A stretch of 40,042 nucleotides of DNA from JBFMHP01 sp964557295 (lineage in GTDB: Bacteria > Pseudomonadota > Gammaproteobacteria > RBG-16-57-12), in contig CAZKZP010000026.1 in the NCBI GenBank assembly GCA_964557295.1, positions 1 through 40,042 on the forward strand, written 5' to 3'. Below are positions 31,010-40,042 of the stretch, piece after piece. A program made the translations under genes and the position numbers. Numbering within the stretch: the first letter of the stretch is position 1; each line of letters opens with the position of its first letter. The notes below the pieces were generated by a model that saw only the letters and a program-made list of their open reading frames with translations, did not search any database and was not told where the DNA came from.

Positions 31010-33181
31010 GTGAGCTTCCCTGAGCAACCGTCATCGCCCGCGCCGGGCGATATCCAGTCACTGGCAACGCAGTTGCTGAGCGCCGCGCGCGCATCCCATC
31101 ACCGGCGCTTGCTGGTGCTCTCCGGCACCCCGCACTGGTGTCGGGCGACGGCGGCCCATCTGGCCATCGGGCTGAATGCCGGGCACGCATTGTGGGTGGG
31201 CGAGGCCTCTGAGCAGTGGCCGCAGGCCGCAGGTGTCAAGGCGGCCGTCAGACATCTGGGCCGGGAATACCCGCTCATCGTCTTCGATGCCCACGCCGGT
31301 TTCGAGCCCGATGCCTTCGGCATCGTCAGTGGCGTGTTGCGCGGCGGCGGGTTGTTCGTGCTGCTCACCCCGCCGCTGGAACACTGGCCGAGGCAGACGC
31401 CGGGCGCGCGCCATTTTCTTTTGCGCGCCGTCGCGCGGCTGGCGCAGGATCCATCCGCCACGCGGGTGCAGGAGCACGCGGCGCTGCCGGTCGTGGTGGC
31501 GTCAACCGCGACGCATGCCCTGACCGATGCCGAGCCCCCTTACCGCACCGAGGACCAGCGCCAGGCGGTGGCGGCCATCCTCAAGGTGGTGCGAGGACAT
31601 CGCCGCCGCCCTCTGGTGTTGACCTCGGATCGCGGCCGGGGCAAGTCCGCCGCCCTGGGGATCGCCGCCGCGCAACTGATCGACGCGGGCCTCAAGCGCA
31701 TCCTGGTCACGGCCCCGCGCATCGATGCCTGCGCCGCCTTGTTCGAACGTGCCGCCGCCGGGCTGCCCGAGGCGCAGGTCGCGCGCGGGCGGATCGAGCG
31801 GGCCGATGCCGTGATCGAATTCATCGCCCCGGATGCCCTGGTCGAGCAGCTGCCCGCGGCGGATCTGCTGTTGATCGATGAGGCGGCGGCCATCCCCGCG
31901 CAGATGCTCGAGGTCTTGCTGCGGCATTATTCCCGCGTGGTGTTCGCCAGCACGGTGCACGGCTACGAAGGCACCGGCCGTGGCTTCGCGGTGCGGTTCA
32001 TGCAGACCTTGGAGCGCGAGGCGCCGGGGTGGAAGTTGTTGCGGTTGGAGGCGCCGATCCGCTGGGCCCCGGAGGATCCGCTGGAGCGCCTGGTGTTCGA
32101 TGCCCTGCTGCTCGATGCCGCGGCGGCGCCGGATGCGCCGCTCGAGGGGCTCACGGAGGCCGAGTGCGTCTTCGAACGTTGCGACCGCGCAGCGCTATGG
32201 CGCGACGAATGCACCCTGCGTGAATTGTTCGGTCTGCTGGTGCTGTCGCATTACCGCACCACCCCGAACGATCTGCGCGAGCTGCTCGACGCCCCCGAAC
32301 TGGATATCTATCTCATGCGCGCCCGCGGCCATGTGGTGGCGGCGGCGCTGCTGGTGCGCGAAGGCGGCATCGAACCGGCGCTCGCGCGCGAGATCTATCT
32401 GGGCCGGCGCCGGGTGCACGGACACCTGCTGGCGCAATCACTGGCGGTGCACCTGGGGCTGGAGTCCGCCGCCACGCTGCGCTACGCCCGGGTGATGCGC
32501 ATCGCCGTGCATCCCGCGGCACAGCGCCGGGGCATTGGCAGTGCCCTGTTGGCCGGGCTGGTGGAGCAGTTGCGCGCGGCGCCGGTCGATGTCATCGGCG
32601 CGAGTTTCGGCGCCGTGCCCGAGGTATTGGCCTTTTGGCGCACCAATGGCTTCGCGCCGGTGCGCGTGGGCCTGACCCGCGAACATTCCAGCGGCGCGCA
32701 TTCGGTGCTGGTGGCGCAGGCGCTGAGCGGCCGGGGCGGCGAGCTGTGCGCGCAGGCGCGGCGCCAATATGACCGCCAGCTGCCGGGATTGCTGTCAGAT
32801 CCCTTGCAGTCGCTGGAGGCGGACGTGGCGCTGCTGCTGCTGGCGGGCAACGCCCCGCTGCAACAGGCGCAGCTCGATGCCCCGGCGTGGCGCGATGTGC
32901 TGTCGTTTGCCTGCGGGCAGCGCGGCTACGAGGTCTGCGCGCATGCGCTGTATCCACTGGTGGCGCAGGCGCTCTGCGAGGCCTCCGCGCACGTGACCTT
33001 GGGCGCGCGCGATGCCGCGCTGCTGCTGGCAAAGGTCGTGCAGCGGCGTGACTGGCAAACGTGCGCCCGGTTGTGCGGATTGCCCGGTCAGACCCAGGCC
33101 GTGGCCGCGCTGCGCGCTGCCGTGCGGCGGCTTGCCGTGGAGCGCGCCCCGGCCGAGGTGCGGGAGGAAATATCGAGGTAG
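31010..33181 (+). CDS. tmcA: tRNA(Met) cytidine acetyltransferase TmcA
   Basis: Makes N4-acetylcytidine at the wobble base of elongator tRNA-Met using acetyl-CoA and ATP. 723 aa with the full family layout: an N-terminal DUF1726-type domain, a helicase-like ATPase with Walker A TSDRGRGKSAALG (about 205-217) and Walker B LLIDEAAAIP (about 285), a GNAT acetyltransferase domain with MRIAVHPAAQRRGIGSALL (about 495-513), and the C-terminal tRNA-binding domain. The start is the GTG at 31010 (MSFPEQPSSP); the ribosome-binding site is weak and no in-frame ATG upstream fits. It is a stand-alone gene between the barrel-protein gene and the CDF exporter. Confidence 0.94.
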   Translation: MSFPEQPSSPAPGDIQSLATQLLSAARASHHRRLLVLSGTPHWCRATAAHLAIGLNAGHALWVGEASEQWPQAAGVKAAVRHLGREYPLIVFDAHAGFEPDAFGIVSGVLRGGGLFVLLTPPLEHWPRQTPGARHFLLRAVARLAQDPSATRVQEHAALPVVVASTATHALTDAEPPYRTEDQRQAVAAILKVVRGHRRRPLVLTSDRGRGKSAALGIAAAQLIDAGLKRILVTAPRIDACAALFERAAAGLPEAQVARGRIERADAVIEFIAPDALVEQLPAADLLLIDEAAAIPAQMLEVLLRHYSRVVFASTVHGYEGTGRGFAVRFMQTLEREAPGWKLLRLEAPIRWAPEDPLERLVFDALLLDAAAAPDAPLEGLTEAECVFERCDRAALWRDECTLRELFGLLVLSHYRTTPNDLRELLDAPELDIYLMRARGHVVAAALLVREGGIEPALAREIYLGRRRVHGHLLAQSLAVHLGLESAATLRYARVMRIAVHPAAQRRGIGSALLAGLVEQLRAAPVDVIGASFGAVPEVLAFWRTNGFAPVRVGLTREHSSGAHSVLVAQALSGRGGELCAQARRQYDRQLPGLLSDPLQSLEADVALLLLAGNAPLQQAQLDAPAWRDVLSFACGQRGYEVCAHALYPLVAQALCEASAHVTLGARDAALLLAKVVQRRDWQTCARLCGLPGQTQAVAALRAAVRRLAVERAPAEVREEISR

Positions 33182-33317
33182 GCCGGGGGCCGTTCATCAG
33201 CACGCTTGTGCTAAGGTTTTGGGGAGGTCGGCAGATATGCTTTAGGGCCTCAGTCAAATCCGGGGTCTTGAAACATGAATTTGACCCCTTTGACGTTCAC
33301 TGAGCTAGAGGCGCGCG

Positions 33318-34229
33318 ATGTCTGAACATCATCACGTAAGCGATGAAAAGAAGTTGTTCCTCGCCATGCTCCTGACCGGCGGTTTCATGGTCGCGGAGAT
33401 CGTGGGCGGACTGATCTCCGGCTCGCTGGCACTGCTGGCCGATGCCGCGCACATGCTCACCGATATGCTGGCCCTGGGCTTGGCCTGGGGGGCGGCAAGG
33501 ATCGCGCGGCGCCCGGCCGATCGGCTGCGTTCGTACGGCTACCAACGGGTGCAGATCATCTCGGCGCTGGTCAACGGCCTGGCGGCCGTCGGGCTGGTGG
33601 TCTGGATCCTGTACGAGGCCATACACCGCCTGTTCAATCCCGTGCCAGTGATGGGTGATGTCATGCTGTTCATCGCCGTGATGGGGCTGGTGATCAATGC
33701 GATCGTCTTCCAGATCCTGCACCGCGGCGGCGAGCACAACCTCAATATCCGCGCCGCGCTGATCCATGTGCTGGGCGATATGCTCGGTTCGGTGGCCGCC
33801 ATCATCGCCGGCATCGTCATCGTGACGGTGGGCTGGACGATGATCGATCCGCTGCTCTCCTGCGTGATCGCGCTGATCATCTTCCGCAGCGCCAGCAAGG
33901 TGATCCGGCAATCGATCCACATCCTGTTGGAGGGCGCGCCGGATGCGCTCGATGTCGAGGAGATCCGCCAGACGCTGATCAGCGGCATCCCGCCGGTGCA
34001 GGATGTGCACCACGTCCACCTCTGGTCGCTGACGCCGGACCAGCCGATCCTGACCATGCACGTCACCGTGGTGGAGGGGACCGACACCGATCAGGTGCTC
34101 GCGCAGGTCAAGAAGCTGCTGGAATCACGTTTTTCCATCGTGCATTCAACGGTGCAGATCGAAAAGCAAGGCTGCGCCGACGGCCAGCGCAATCACAGCG
34201 TCTGCCGGGTGCCGCCTCCGGCCGTTTGA
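33318..34229 (+). CDS. Cation diffusion facilitator metal exporter (CzcD/ZitB-like)
   Basis: Inner-membrane proton-driven exporter of Zn2+ or similar divalent cations, 303 aa. Six membrane helices; metal-site motifs in helix 2 (LLADAAHMLTD, HxxxD) and helix 5 (LIHVLGDMLGS, HxxxD), the His-Asp pairing typical of Zn/Cd/Co exporters. The cytoplasmic C-terminal domain (from about residue 205) has VHHVHLWSLTPDQPILTMHV, a dimerising metal-sensing fold. There is a short His-rich N-terminus (MSEHHH) and a Cys/His-containing tail (GCADGQRNHSVC). GAGG lies about 10 bases before the ATG. In the spacer upstream, GGGGTC and GACCCC (about 33265-33290) form a small dyad. Confidence 0.92.
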   Translation: MSEHHHVSDEKKLFLAMLLTGGFMVAEIVGGLISGSLALLADAAHMLTDMLALGLAWGAARIARRPADRLRSYGYQRVQIISALVNGLAAVGLVVWILYEAIHRLFNPVPVMGDVMLFIAVMGLVINAIVFQILHRGGEHNLNIRAALIHVLGDMLGSVAAIIAGIVIVTVGWTMIDPLLSCVIALIIFRSASKVIRQSIHILLEGAPDALDVEEIRQTLISGIPPVQDVHHVHLWSLTPDQPILTMHVTVVEGTDTDQVLAQVKKLLESRFSIVHSTVQIEKQGCADGQRNHSVCRVPPPAV

Positions 34230-34361
34230 GGCGGGCAGCGTAAAAAAACATTAAACCCAAGTTTCTCGCCGCTTAATCCATCACCTGTTGCTAATGGAAT
34301 GGGCGATTTGGTCGACCAATTCAGGGATGAGGCGAAGTATTCTTGATGGAGAAGGTTGGTT

Positions 34362-35372
34362 ATGCGAACCCATTCCCTGAGCAGGCAGGAGCGATGCCGG
34401 CGCGCACTGGGTGCGGTCGGAGGCCTGTGGTGCATCGCGCTCATGGGCCTCGCGCCATGGCCAGCGGCGCAGGCGGCGACCTGTCTGTATGTCTCGTCGT
34501 ATCACCACGGCTACGAATGGAACGACGGCATCGAGCAGGGCATCGAACGTGTGCTGGCGGGCAAGTGCGAGTTGAAGAAGTTCTACATGGACACCAAGCG
34601 CAATGACACCCCGGCCTTCGGCAAGGAGATGGCGCTCAAGGCCAAGCGCTACATCGAGGTGCTCAAGCCCGATGTGGTGATTGCCTGCGATGATCCCGCC
34701 TCGACCTATCTGGTGGCGCCTTACTACAAGGACGCCACGCTGCCGATCGTATTCTGCGGCATCAACCAATCGGTCACCCCGTATGGCTTTCCCTATAGCA
34801 ATGTCACCGGGATGATCGAGATCTCGCCGATCAAACCCCTGCTCAAGGAGATCAAGAACACCCTCAAGCGCGTCAAACATGGCGTCTACCTGGCCCCGGA
34901 TTCGATGTCGCAGCACCGTGAGTTCGAGCTCAACCGGGAGACCTATGCGCAGGAGGGCATCGAAATCACGCCGATCTTCGTCAAGAACATGGCGCAATGG
35001 GAGGCCGGCTACAAAAAGGCGCAATCCTCCGAGTTTCTCATCATCGGCAATAACGGCGGCATCGAGGATTGGGACAACGCCCGCGCCGCCGCGATCGCGG
35101 GTAAGCTCACCGGCAGGCTGTCGGTGACCAATTACGAGTGGATGGTCGACTACGCCATCCTGGCCATGACCAAGCTCGCCGATGAGCAAGGCGAGTGGGC
35201 GGCCTTGACCGCCTTGAGCATCCTCAACGGCAGCAAGCCCTCGCAGTTGCCGATCGTCACCAATCGCAAATGGAATATCTACGTCAATCTCACGCTGCTG
35301 GGTAAAGGCGATGTCGAGCTCTCTCCGCGCATCGTCCACAAGGCCATCAAGATCGGAGAAGCCGGCAGATGA
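34362..35372 (+). CDS. ABC-type substrate-binding protein (sensor partner)
   Basis: 336 aa, periplasmic, with signal peptide (LGAVGGLWCIALMGLAPWPA ending AQA). The family is the ABC_sub_bind type (PF04392-like): ATCLYVSSYHHGYEWNDGI, the first-lobe LKPDVVIACDDPASTYLVAP, and LPIVFCGINQSV with VTGMIEISPIKPL in the hinge region. No permease or ATPase gene accompanies it. Instead its stop codon overlaps the ATG of a CHASE-GGDEF-EAL gene by 4 bases (ATGA), so the binding protein probably delivers its ligand signal to that sensor. ATG 34362 is chosen over TTG 34356 because GGAGAAGG sits about 8 bases upstream. Ligand unknown. Confidence 0.85.
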   Translation: MRTHSLSRQERCRRALGAVGGLWCIALMGLAPWPAAQAATCLYVSSYHHGYEWNDGIEQGIERVLAGKCELKKFYMDTKRNDTPAFGKEMALKAKRYIEVLKPDVVIACDDPASTYLVAPYYKDATLPIVFCGINQSVTPYGFPYSNVTGMIEISPIKPLLKEIKNTLKRVKHGVYLAPDSMSQHREFELNRETYAQEGIEITPIFVKNMAQWEAGYKKAQSSEFLIIGNNGGIEDWDNARAAAIAGKLTGRLSVTNYEWMVDYAILAMTKLADEQGEWAALTALSILNGSKPSQLPIVTNRKWNIYVNLTLLGKGDVELSPRIVHKAIKIGEAGR

Positions 35373-38125
35373 GATGGCTGGCGCAGGGCAAGTCGCTCTA
35401 CTGGGTGTCGCTGGTGGTCGGCGCGGTGATCACCGGCCTGCTGCTCAAGCTGGTGTGGGACAATGCCATCGGCGATCAACTGAAGGTGTTCGACGGCGAG
35501 TACAACATGATGGTCGATGCATTCAAGAACCGGCTCAAGGCCATCGACGAGACCGCCTATGCCTTGCAGGCCGTGTTCGATGCCTCGACCGATATCGAGC
35601 CGGATGAATTCAGAATCGTCTCCGAGGGCATACTCAAGCGCAACGCCTACATCTCCGCGGTGATGTATGCCCCGCGGGTGGTCGAGTCGCAGCGCGCGCG
35701 CTTCATCGCGGATCAGCGCGAACTCGGCTACGTGGATTTCGACATCCGTCCGCTGGAAGGCGAGGCGGCGGTCCAGCGCAACCTTCCCCTGGTGTATATC
35801 GAGCCCTTCCAGCCTGAGACGGCCAAGCTGATGGGGATGGATCTGCTGTCGGTTGCGCGCTACCGGGAGGATATCGAAGCGGCGATGCGCAGCGGCGACA
35901 ACGTCGCCGTCCAGCCGGATGTCATCGGCATCTATCCCTATGGGTTTTCGTATTTCAAAGCGGTATATGCCGGCAGGTTGGCGCCGGAGCTCGCCGAGCG
36001 GCGCGAGGCGATGGTCAACGGCATGCTGGTGCTGCGCATCGGCATGACCGAGCTGTTCGAAGGCATCGCCGCCGACGCGAACATCAGCGTCGCGCTAGTG
36101 AATCTTCCGGCGCAAGGCAAAGGCGAGACGGTATTTTTCAAGCCAGCCGCCGCGCATCCCGGCCGCGAGATCGAGCGCTTCGAGCGGCGCGAGGCCGTGG
36201 ATATTGGCAACAAATCGTTTGAGTATGTCGTCCAAAAAAACGTGTACAGCGAGGCCATCGACAAGCGGTCATTCATCTACGCCGCCGTTTTCGGTCTGTT
36301 GATCACCTCCGCGCTGCTGTTCCTGTCGCGGCTGGTCCATGAGCAGCAGGCCATGCTCCGGCGGCGCAATCGCGAGATCAATGACCTGGTCGAATTGCGC
36401 ACCAAGGAACTGGCCTTCGAACGCGATCGCGCCAAGACCACCGTGCAGTCGATCGGCGATGGTGTGATCACCACTAATGCGGAGGGCGTCATCGAATCGA
36501 TGAATCTGGTGGCCGAGCGGATGAGCGGATGGAATGAGCACGATGCGGTGGGCCGGCCGATCACCGAGGTGTTCAATCTGATGGACGAGCAGACCCGGGG
36601 GCCGATCGGCAATCCGGTGCTGCGCTGTTTGGCCGAAGGCGTGCACATCAAGCTCTGGCAGCATGCGCTGTTGGTGAGCCGCAGCAGCAAGCACATCGCC
36701 GTGGATGAAACCTCGGCGCCGATCTTCGACACCGCGGGCGCATTGACCGGCGCGGTGCTGGTGTTTCGTGATGTGAGCAAGGAGCGCGAGCTGGCGCAGC
36801 ACATGATGTATCAGGCCACGCACGATGCGCTGACCGGGCTGCCCAACCGTGCGCTGCTGCTCGACCGGATCAAGCAGGCCCTGGCGCACGCGCAGCACAA
36901 CCAATCCATGGCCGCCATCTTGTTTCTCGACTTGGACCGGTTCAAGGTGGTCAACGATACGCTGGGGCACAACATCGGCGATGTGCTGCTGATCCAGGTG
37001 GCGCAGCGGCTGAGTCGATGCCTGCACGCGGACGACACGGTCAGCCGGCTTGGCGGCGACGAGTTCGTGATCGTGCTGCGGGATATCGCGGTGAAGGAGC
37101 ATGTCGCCAAGATTGCCCAGCGCATTGTCACCCAGTTCAAGGAGCCGTTTTTGATCAATGACGTCGAGTTCTACAGCTCGTTCAGTATCGGTATCGGCAT
37201 CTACCCCGACAACGGGCAGGATGAATTCACGTTGATGAAAAACGCCGATGCCGCGATGTATCAGGCCAAGGCGGCGGGAAAAAACAACTTCCAGTTCTAC
37301 AGCGCCGAGATGAACGAACTCAGCAAACTCAAGCTCGGCCTGGAGGCGGATCTGCGCAAGGCCATCGAGCGGCGCGAACTCTGCCTGCATTATCAGCCGC
37401 AGGTGGAAGCGGCCACGGGCCGTATCATCGGGGTCGAGGCGCTGGTGCGCTGGGCGCATCCGGTTCGCGGCATGGTCTCGCCGATGCATTTCATCCCCCT
37501 GGCGGAGGAGACCGGCTTGATCCTGCCGATCGGGCAGTGGGTGCTGGAGGAGGCCTGCCGCCAGAACAAGGCGTGGCAACAGGCAGGCTACGCGCCGGTG
37601 CAGATGGCGGTGAATATCGCCAACGCCCAGTTCCAGAAGCCGGACCTGGTGCAGGATGTGCAAAAGGCGCTCGCGGCCACCGGCCTCGCGCCGCAATATC
37701 TGGAGCTCGAACTGACCGAGGGCGTGTTGGGCCACAATGCCGAGGCCTCGATCGCGACCCTCAAGGAGCTGCGCGCCATGGGCGTGAGCCTGTCGATCGA
37801 TGACTTCGGCACCGGCTACTCCTCGCTGAGTTATCTCAAACGCTTCCCGCTGCACACCTTGAAGGTCGATCGCGCCTTCGTGCGCGATATCACGATCGAC
37901 AACGACGACGCGGCGATCTGTTCGACCATCATCGCCATGGCGCAGAACCTCAATCTCTCGGTCGTCGCCGAGGGCGTGGAAGACGAGCATCAGCTCGAGT
38001 TCCTGCGCCAGCGCGGCTGCCATTACATTCAAGGGTTCTATTTCAGCCCGCCACTGCCGGCGAACAAGCTGGCCGATTTGCTGGCGAACAACAATGGTTA
38101 TATCAGGAAGGCCGCCAACGCCTGA
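35369..38125 (+). CDS. CHASE-PAS-GGDEF-EAL cyclic-di-GMP enzyme
   Basis: Inner-membrane bifunctional cyclase/phosphodiesterase, 918 aa. Membrane helix 1 (YWVSLVVGAVITGLLLKLVW) is followed by a periplasmic CHASE-type sensor (about 40-300) and helix 2 (FIYAAVFGLLITSALLFLS). Then come a short coiled linker and a PAS domain (about 365-480, SIGDGVITTNAEGVIESMN). The GGDEF domain has an intact RLGGDEF (Gly562), but the inhibitory I-site RxxD reads HADD. The EAL domain (EALVRW from residue 690, ELTEG, DDFGTGYSS, KVDRAFV, AEGVED) keeps the metal and catalytic residues. Both activities may therefore be possible. It is translated coupled to the upstream binding protein, which likely controls it through the CHASE domain. 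Confidence 0.93.
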   Translation: MRWLAQGKSLYWVSLVVGAVITGLLLKLVWDNAIGDQLKVFDGEYNMMVDAFKNRLKAIDETAYALQAVFDASTDIEPDEFRIVSEGILKRNAYISAVMYAPRVVESQRARFIADQRELGYVDFDIRPLEGEAAVQRNLPLVYIEPFQPETAKLMGMDLLSVARYREDIEAAMRSGDNVAVQPDVIGIYPYGFSYFKAVYAGRLAPELAERREAMVNGMLVLRIGMTELFEGIAADANISVALVNLPAQGKGETVFFKPAAAHPGREIERFERREAVDIGNKSFEYVVQKNVYSEAIDKRSFIYAAVFGLLITSALLFLSRLVHEQQAMLRRRNREINDLVELRTKELAFERDRAKTTVQSIGDGVITTNAEGVIESMNLVAERMSGWNEHDAVGRPITEVFNLMDEQTRGPIGNPVLRCLAEGVHIKLWQHALLVSRSSKHIAVDETSAPIFDTAGALTGAVLVFRDVSKERELAQHMMYQATHDALTGLPNRALLLDRIKQALAHAQHNQSMAAILFLDLDRFKVVNDTLGHNIGDVLLIQVAQRLSRCLHADDTVSRLGGDEFVIVLRDIAVKEHVAKIAQRIVTQFKEPFLINDVEFYSSFSIGIGIYPDNGQDEFTLMKNADAAMYQAKAAGKNNFQFYSAEMNELSKLKLGLEADLRKAIERRELCLHYQPQVEAATGRIIGVEALVRWAHPVRGMVSPMHFIPLAEETGLILPIGQWVLEEACRQNKAWQQAGYAPVQMAVNIANAQFQKPDLVQDVQKALAATGLAPQYLELELTEGVLGHNAEASIATLKELRAMGVSLSIDDFGTGYSSLSYLKRFPLHTLKVDRAFVRDITIDNDDAAICSTIIAMAQNLNLSVVAEGVEDEHQLEFLRQRGCHYIQGFYFSPPLPANKLADLLANNNGYIRKAANA

Positions 38126-38329
38126 CCCGCTGAAACACCCCGCTCCCGCTCTCTCTTTATTGCATCATCCCGCTGCATATCCACGCCAGAGATCCGGGTA
38201 TGTCGATGACCAGGCTTTAGTGGTTTATTCAGCGCCGCTGCGGTGTTTTAATAGCTTTTTGGGCTTCGAGTTGCCGAGGCGTCCGAGGTGCAGCAATGCG
38301 CTCCCGGACGGTGCGGCGTGGGGGTGACA

Positions 38330-39294
38330 ATGTACAGGCTGACATTATTGGCGGGCGTGCTCGTGCTCGGCGGGCAGGCCGAGGCGGCGAATTTCTATGT
38401 CGATCGGGCGGGCGCGGGCAATTTATGCTCGGCGCAACGGCCCTGCGCCCGTATCCAGACGGCGATTTCCCTGGCCGGCAAGCGCGATACCGTGCATGTA
38501 GGACCCGGCGTGTACCGGGAGAATCTGACCATCGGCGCCGACAAGCCTGGGCTGGTGTTGCAGAGTTATGGCATGGGCGATGTCATCATCGAGTCGGCTG
38601 GCGGGAGTGCGGCGGAGGAGGTGCCGGCCGGGGTGGGCGCCGACATCATCCTGGATATCAGCGCCGCGGATGTGCGGGTCCAGGGCGTGGGGCTGCGCCA
38701 TGCCCTCGGGGTGGCGAGCAAACGTGACATCGGTGTGTATGTGCGGCCGGGCGCCAATAACGTGATCTTGCGCAATCTCCGGATCGAGCGCCAGCGTCGG
38801 GGCGAGGACCTGGAGCCGACCCGTCCCGGTTCGCGCGGCATCCTGGTGGAAGAGGCCGCCGGGGCGACGATCAAAAACAACGACCTGATCGGCAATTACC
38901 AGGACCACATTCATTTGCCCACCAGCGGCAGCATGGTGGTGAGCAACGTAGTCTCGGGCGCCACCCGCCTGGGCATCGCCGTGATCCAGGCGTCGGCGAA
39001 CGCCGTTGCGGAAGACAACCTGATCAAGGCGAATACCGTCAGCCACTGCGGCGGCGACGGCATCCAGATCCAGGGTGACAGCACCTTGGTGCAGGCCAAC
39101 CGGCTGGTCAACAATCGCGGCTACGGCATCCATCTGNNNNNNNNNNCCATCTGTGCGGCTACGGCTCTTCCCCGGCGTGCGTGGCGCCGGGCGAGACGGC
39201 GATCGCCAGCGACACCATCGTCAAGGGCAATCACTTCGATGGGAACGTGCAAGGGGATGTGGCCGACTTCGGCGGCAATAATATCGTGCAGTGA
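38330..39294 (+). CDS. Secreted right-handed beta-helix protein
   Basis: About 315 aa after gap correction. Signal peptide MYRLTLLAGVLVLGGQAEA, then ANFYVDRAGAGNLCSAQRPC, the usual opening of parallel beta-helix proteins (right-handed, pectate-lyase-like). Repeating turns follow, of the type NNVILRNLRIER, GATIKNNDLIGN, GSMVVSNVVSGA, NAVAEDNLIKANTV and TLVQANRLVNNRGYGIHL. The 10-N gap at 39137 interrupts it: CCATCTG occurs on both sides, and collapsing it (removing 39137-39153) continues in frame as CGYGSSPACVAPGE to the stop at 39292-39294. The conserved cysteines may form disulfides. It may bind or cleave a polysaccharide; no catalytic residues can be assigned. It converges on the next gene with a 10-base gap. 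Confidence 0.8.
39137..39146. other. Assembly gap inside the beta-helix gene
   Basis: Ten N between CCATCTG (39130-39136) and a second CCATCTG (39147-39153). Merging the two restores the reading frame, so the gap hides little or no sequence. Confidence 0.75.
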
Positions 39295-39304
39295 GGCTGC
39301 GCGC

Positions 39305-40042
39305 TTATTCGCGATGCCGCGCCTGGCGCGCCGGGGCGCGCGTCTTTGGTCCCGCGGCCGCGCGTTCATCCGTTTGCGGGTGGAGAAATTTCGGAAAGCC
39401 CTTCAATCCGGAACGTTCGTAGTCTTGCAACAAGGCCGTTTCGACTTCATCAGGCGCAAGGTCAAGCAACAGCGGCAAGGCCGTATGCAGCAGCTGGAAC
39501 AGCCGGTCGAGGGCGATGTTGTGGGTCTGGCCGCACGCGGCATGGATCCAGTCGCACAATTTCAGAAAGTTCGCGAACGGGCGCGCGCCCAGGATCAGCG
39601 GCAGCGTGGCGCGGAAGCGCCCGGAGTTGCCGATCAGGTCCCAATAGCGCGCAAAGCGGTTTAGGCGCTGCAGGGTGGGGAAATCCAGCTGATCCGAGCA
39701 CAGGATGTCGTAGGGCGGATGCGGGTTGTAGCGGATGCCGAAGGCCGCGGTGTGCCGGGCGATCGGCGCCCCGCGCAGCCGCTTGAGGATGCCGACCTGG
39801 ATCTCGTGCGGATCGAGCGCCACCAGGCGGTCGAAACCGGCGGCGATCTCTTCCAGACTCTCGCCGGGCAGGCCGATGATCAGATCGGTGTGCAGATGCG
39901 CGTGGCTTTCCTGGCGCAGCCAGCGCAGATTCGCCGCGGTTTTTTCATTGTCCTGCTTGCGGCTGATCAGCGCCTGCACCGCGGGGGTGAAACTCTGCAC
40001 CCCGATCTCCAGTTGCAGGCGGCCCTCCGGGAAGCGCTGGAT
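39305..40042 (-). CDS. B12-binding-type radical SAM protein, C-terminal part (cut by window end)
   Basis: Only the last 245 codons are in the window; the frame is open to the edge, reading IQRFPEGRLQLEIGVQSFTP. This contains late radical SAM elements (LQLEIGVQS, HAHLHTDLIIGLPGESLEE) followed by a helical C-terminal domain (LCSDQLDFPTLQRLNRFARY, ILGARPFANFLKLCDWIHAA) of the DUF4080 type found in cobalamin-binding radical SAM proteins. The cluster-binding cysteines and B12 domain would lie upstream, outside the window. Substrate unknown. The Ala/Arg-rich tail (DERAAAGPKTRAPARQARHR) looks disordered. Confidence 0.8.
   Translation of the reverse strand: MQRFPEGRLQLEIGVQSFTPAVQALISRKQDNEKTAANLRWLRQESHAHLHTDLIIGLPGESLEEIAAGFDRLVALDPHEIQVGILKRLRGAPIARHTAAFGIRYNPHPPYDILCSDQLDFPTLQRLNRFARYWDLIGNSGRFRATLPLILGARPFANFLKLCDWIHAACGQTHNIALDRLFQLLHTALPLLLDLAPDEVETALLQDYERSGLKGFPKFLHPQTDERAAAGPKTRAPARQARHRE

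Noticed and set aside
38126..38329. c-di-GMP riboswitch upstream of the beta-helix gene
   Set aside because: No GEMM-type conserved blocks are recognisable in this 204-base spacer.

Overview
The window is about 40 kb of GC-rich proteobacterial chromosome, most likely from a gammaproteobacterium of the Chromatiales / purple-sulfur or sulfur-oxidiser type. That assignment is an inference from gene content: a pgk-pyk-class II fba run, thiS/thiG/trmB, a PA2778/PA2779-like pair, tmcA, a TatD-linked radical SAM protein, a squalene synthase-type enzyme, and a Pseudomonas-style REP doublet. Three runs of ten N show that this is a draft scaffold. At each gap the flanks share a 7-13 bp overlap, and collapsing it restores one open frame, so the three genes there (rhs, an anti-sigma factor, a beta-helix protein) are probably intact.

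Layout. 1-3.9 kb: glycolysis / Calvin-cycle genes (pgk, pyk, class II aldolase) ending in a strong terminator. 4.1-6.1 kb: a Kef-type cation/proton antiporter. 6.1-8.4 kb: trmB and thiG (minus strand), wrapped in small repeats: a long imperfect palindrome, a 185-bp MITE-like element present in two nearly identical copies (6230 and 8256), and a REP doublet between thiG and trmB. 8.0-18.3 kb: an accessory island lying exactly between thiG and thiS, genes that are usually adjacent. It holds four small envelope/stress-type genes on the plus strand. On the minus strand it holds a full-length Rhs toxin gene with a putative immunity gene, followed by small AT-richer orphan genes and a wrecked HINT/IS110 fusion. 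Five same-orientation copies of an 83-93 bp double-hairpin repeat separate these genes. 18.3-20.1 kb: thiS, a C39-like cysteine peptidase lipoprotein with TPRs and its small membrane partner. 20.1 kb: tRNA-Gly(CCC) with a clear promoter.

20.4-24.5 kb: a very large gene (1348 aa) joining two cyclic-nucleotide-binding domains, a rhodanese domain, about 700 residues of coiled coil, one membrane span and a Pro/Ala-rich tail. 24.6-27.5 kb: a squalene/phytoene synthase-family enzyme, a bacteriohemerythrin preceded by an FNR/ANR-type site, a DUF7931-like protein and a radical SAM protein. 27.6-30.9 kb: an ECF sigma factor translationally coupled to its zinc anti-sigma factor, a secreted Asp/Arg-rich protein and a TPR/outer-membrane barrel protein. 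31-34.2 kb: tmcA and a CDF metal exporter. 34.4-38.1 kb: an ABC-type binding protein overlapping by 4 bp a CHASE-PAS-GGDEF-EAL c-di-GMP enzyme, probably a ligand-sensing pair. 38.3-40 kb: a secreted beta-helix protein converging on a B12-binding-type radical SAM gene that runs off the window.

The most interesting parts are the repeat-punctuated Rhs island that splits thiS from thiG, the MITE whose end supplies the trmB stop codon, and the giant cNMP-rhodanese-coiled-coil protein.
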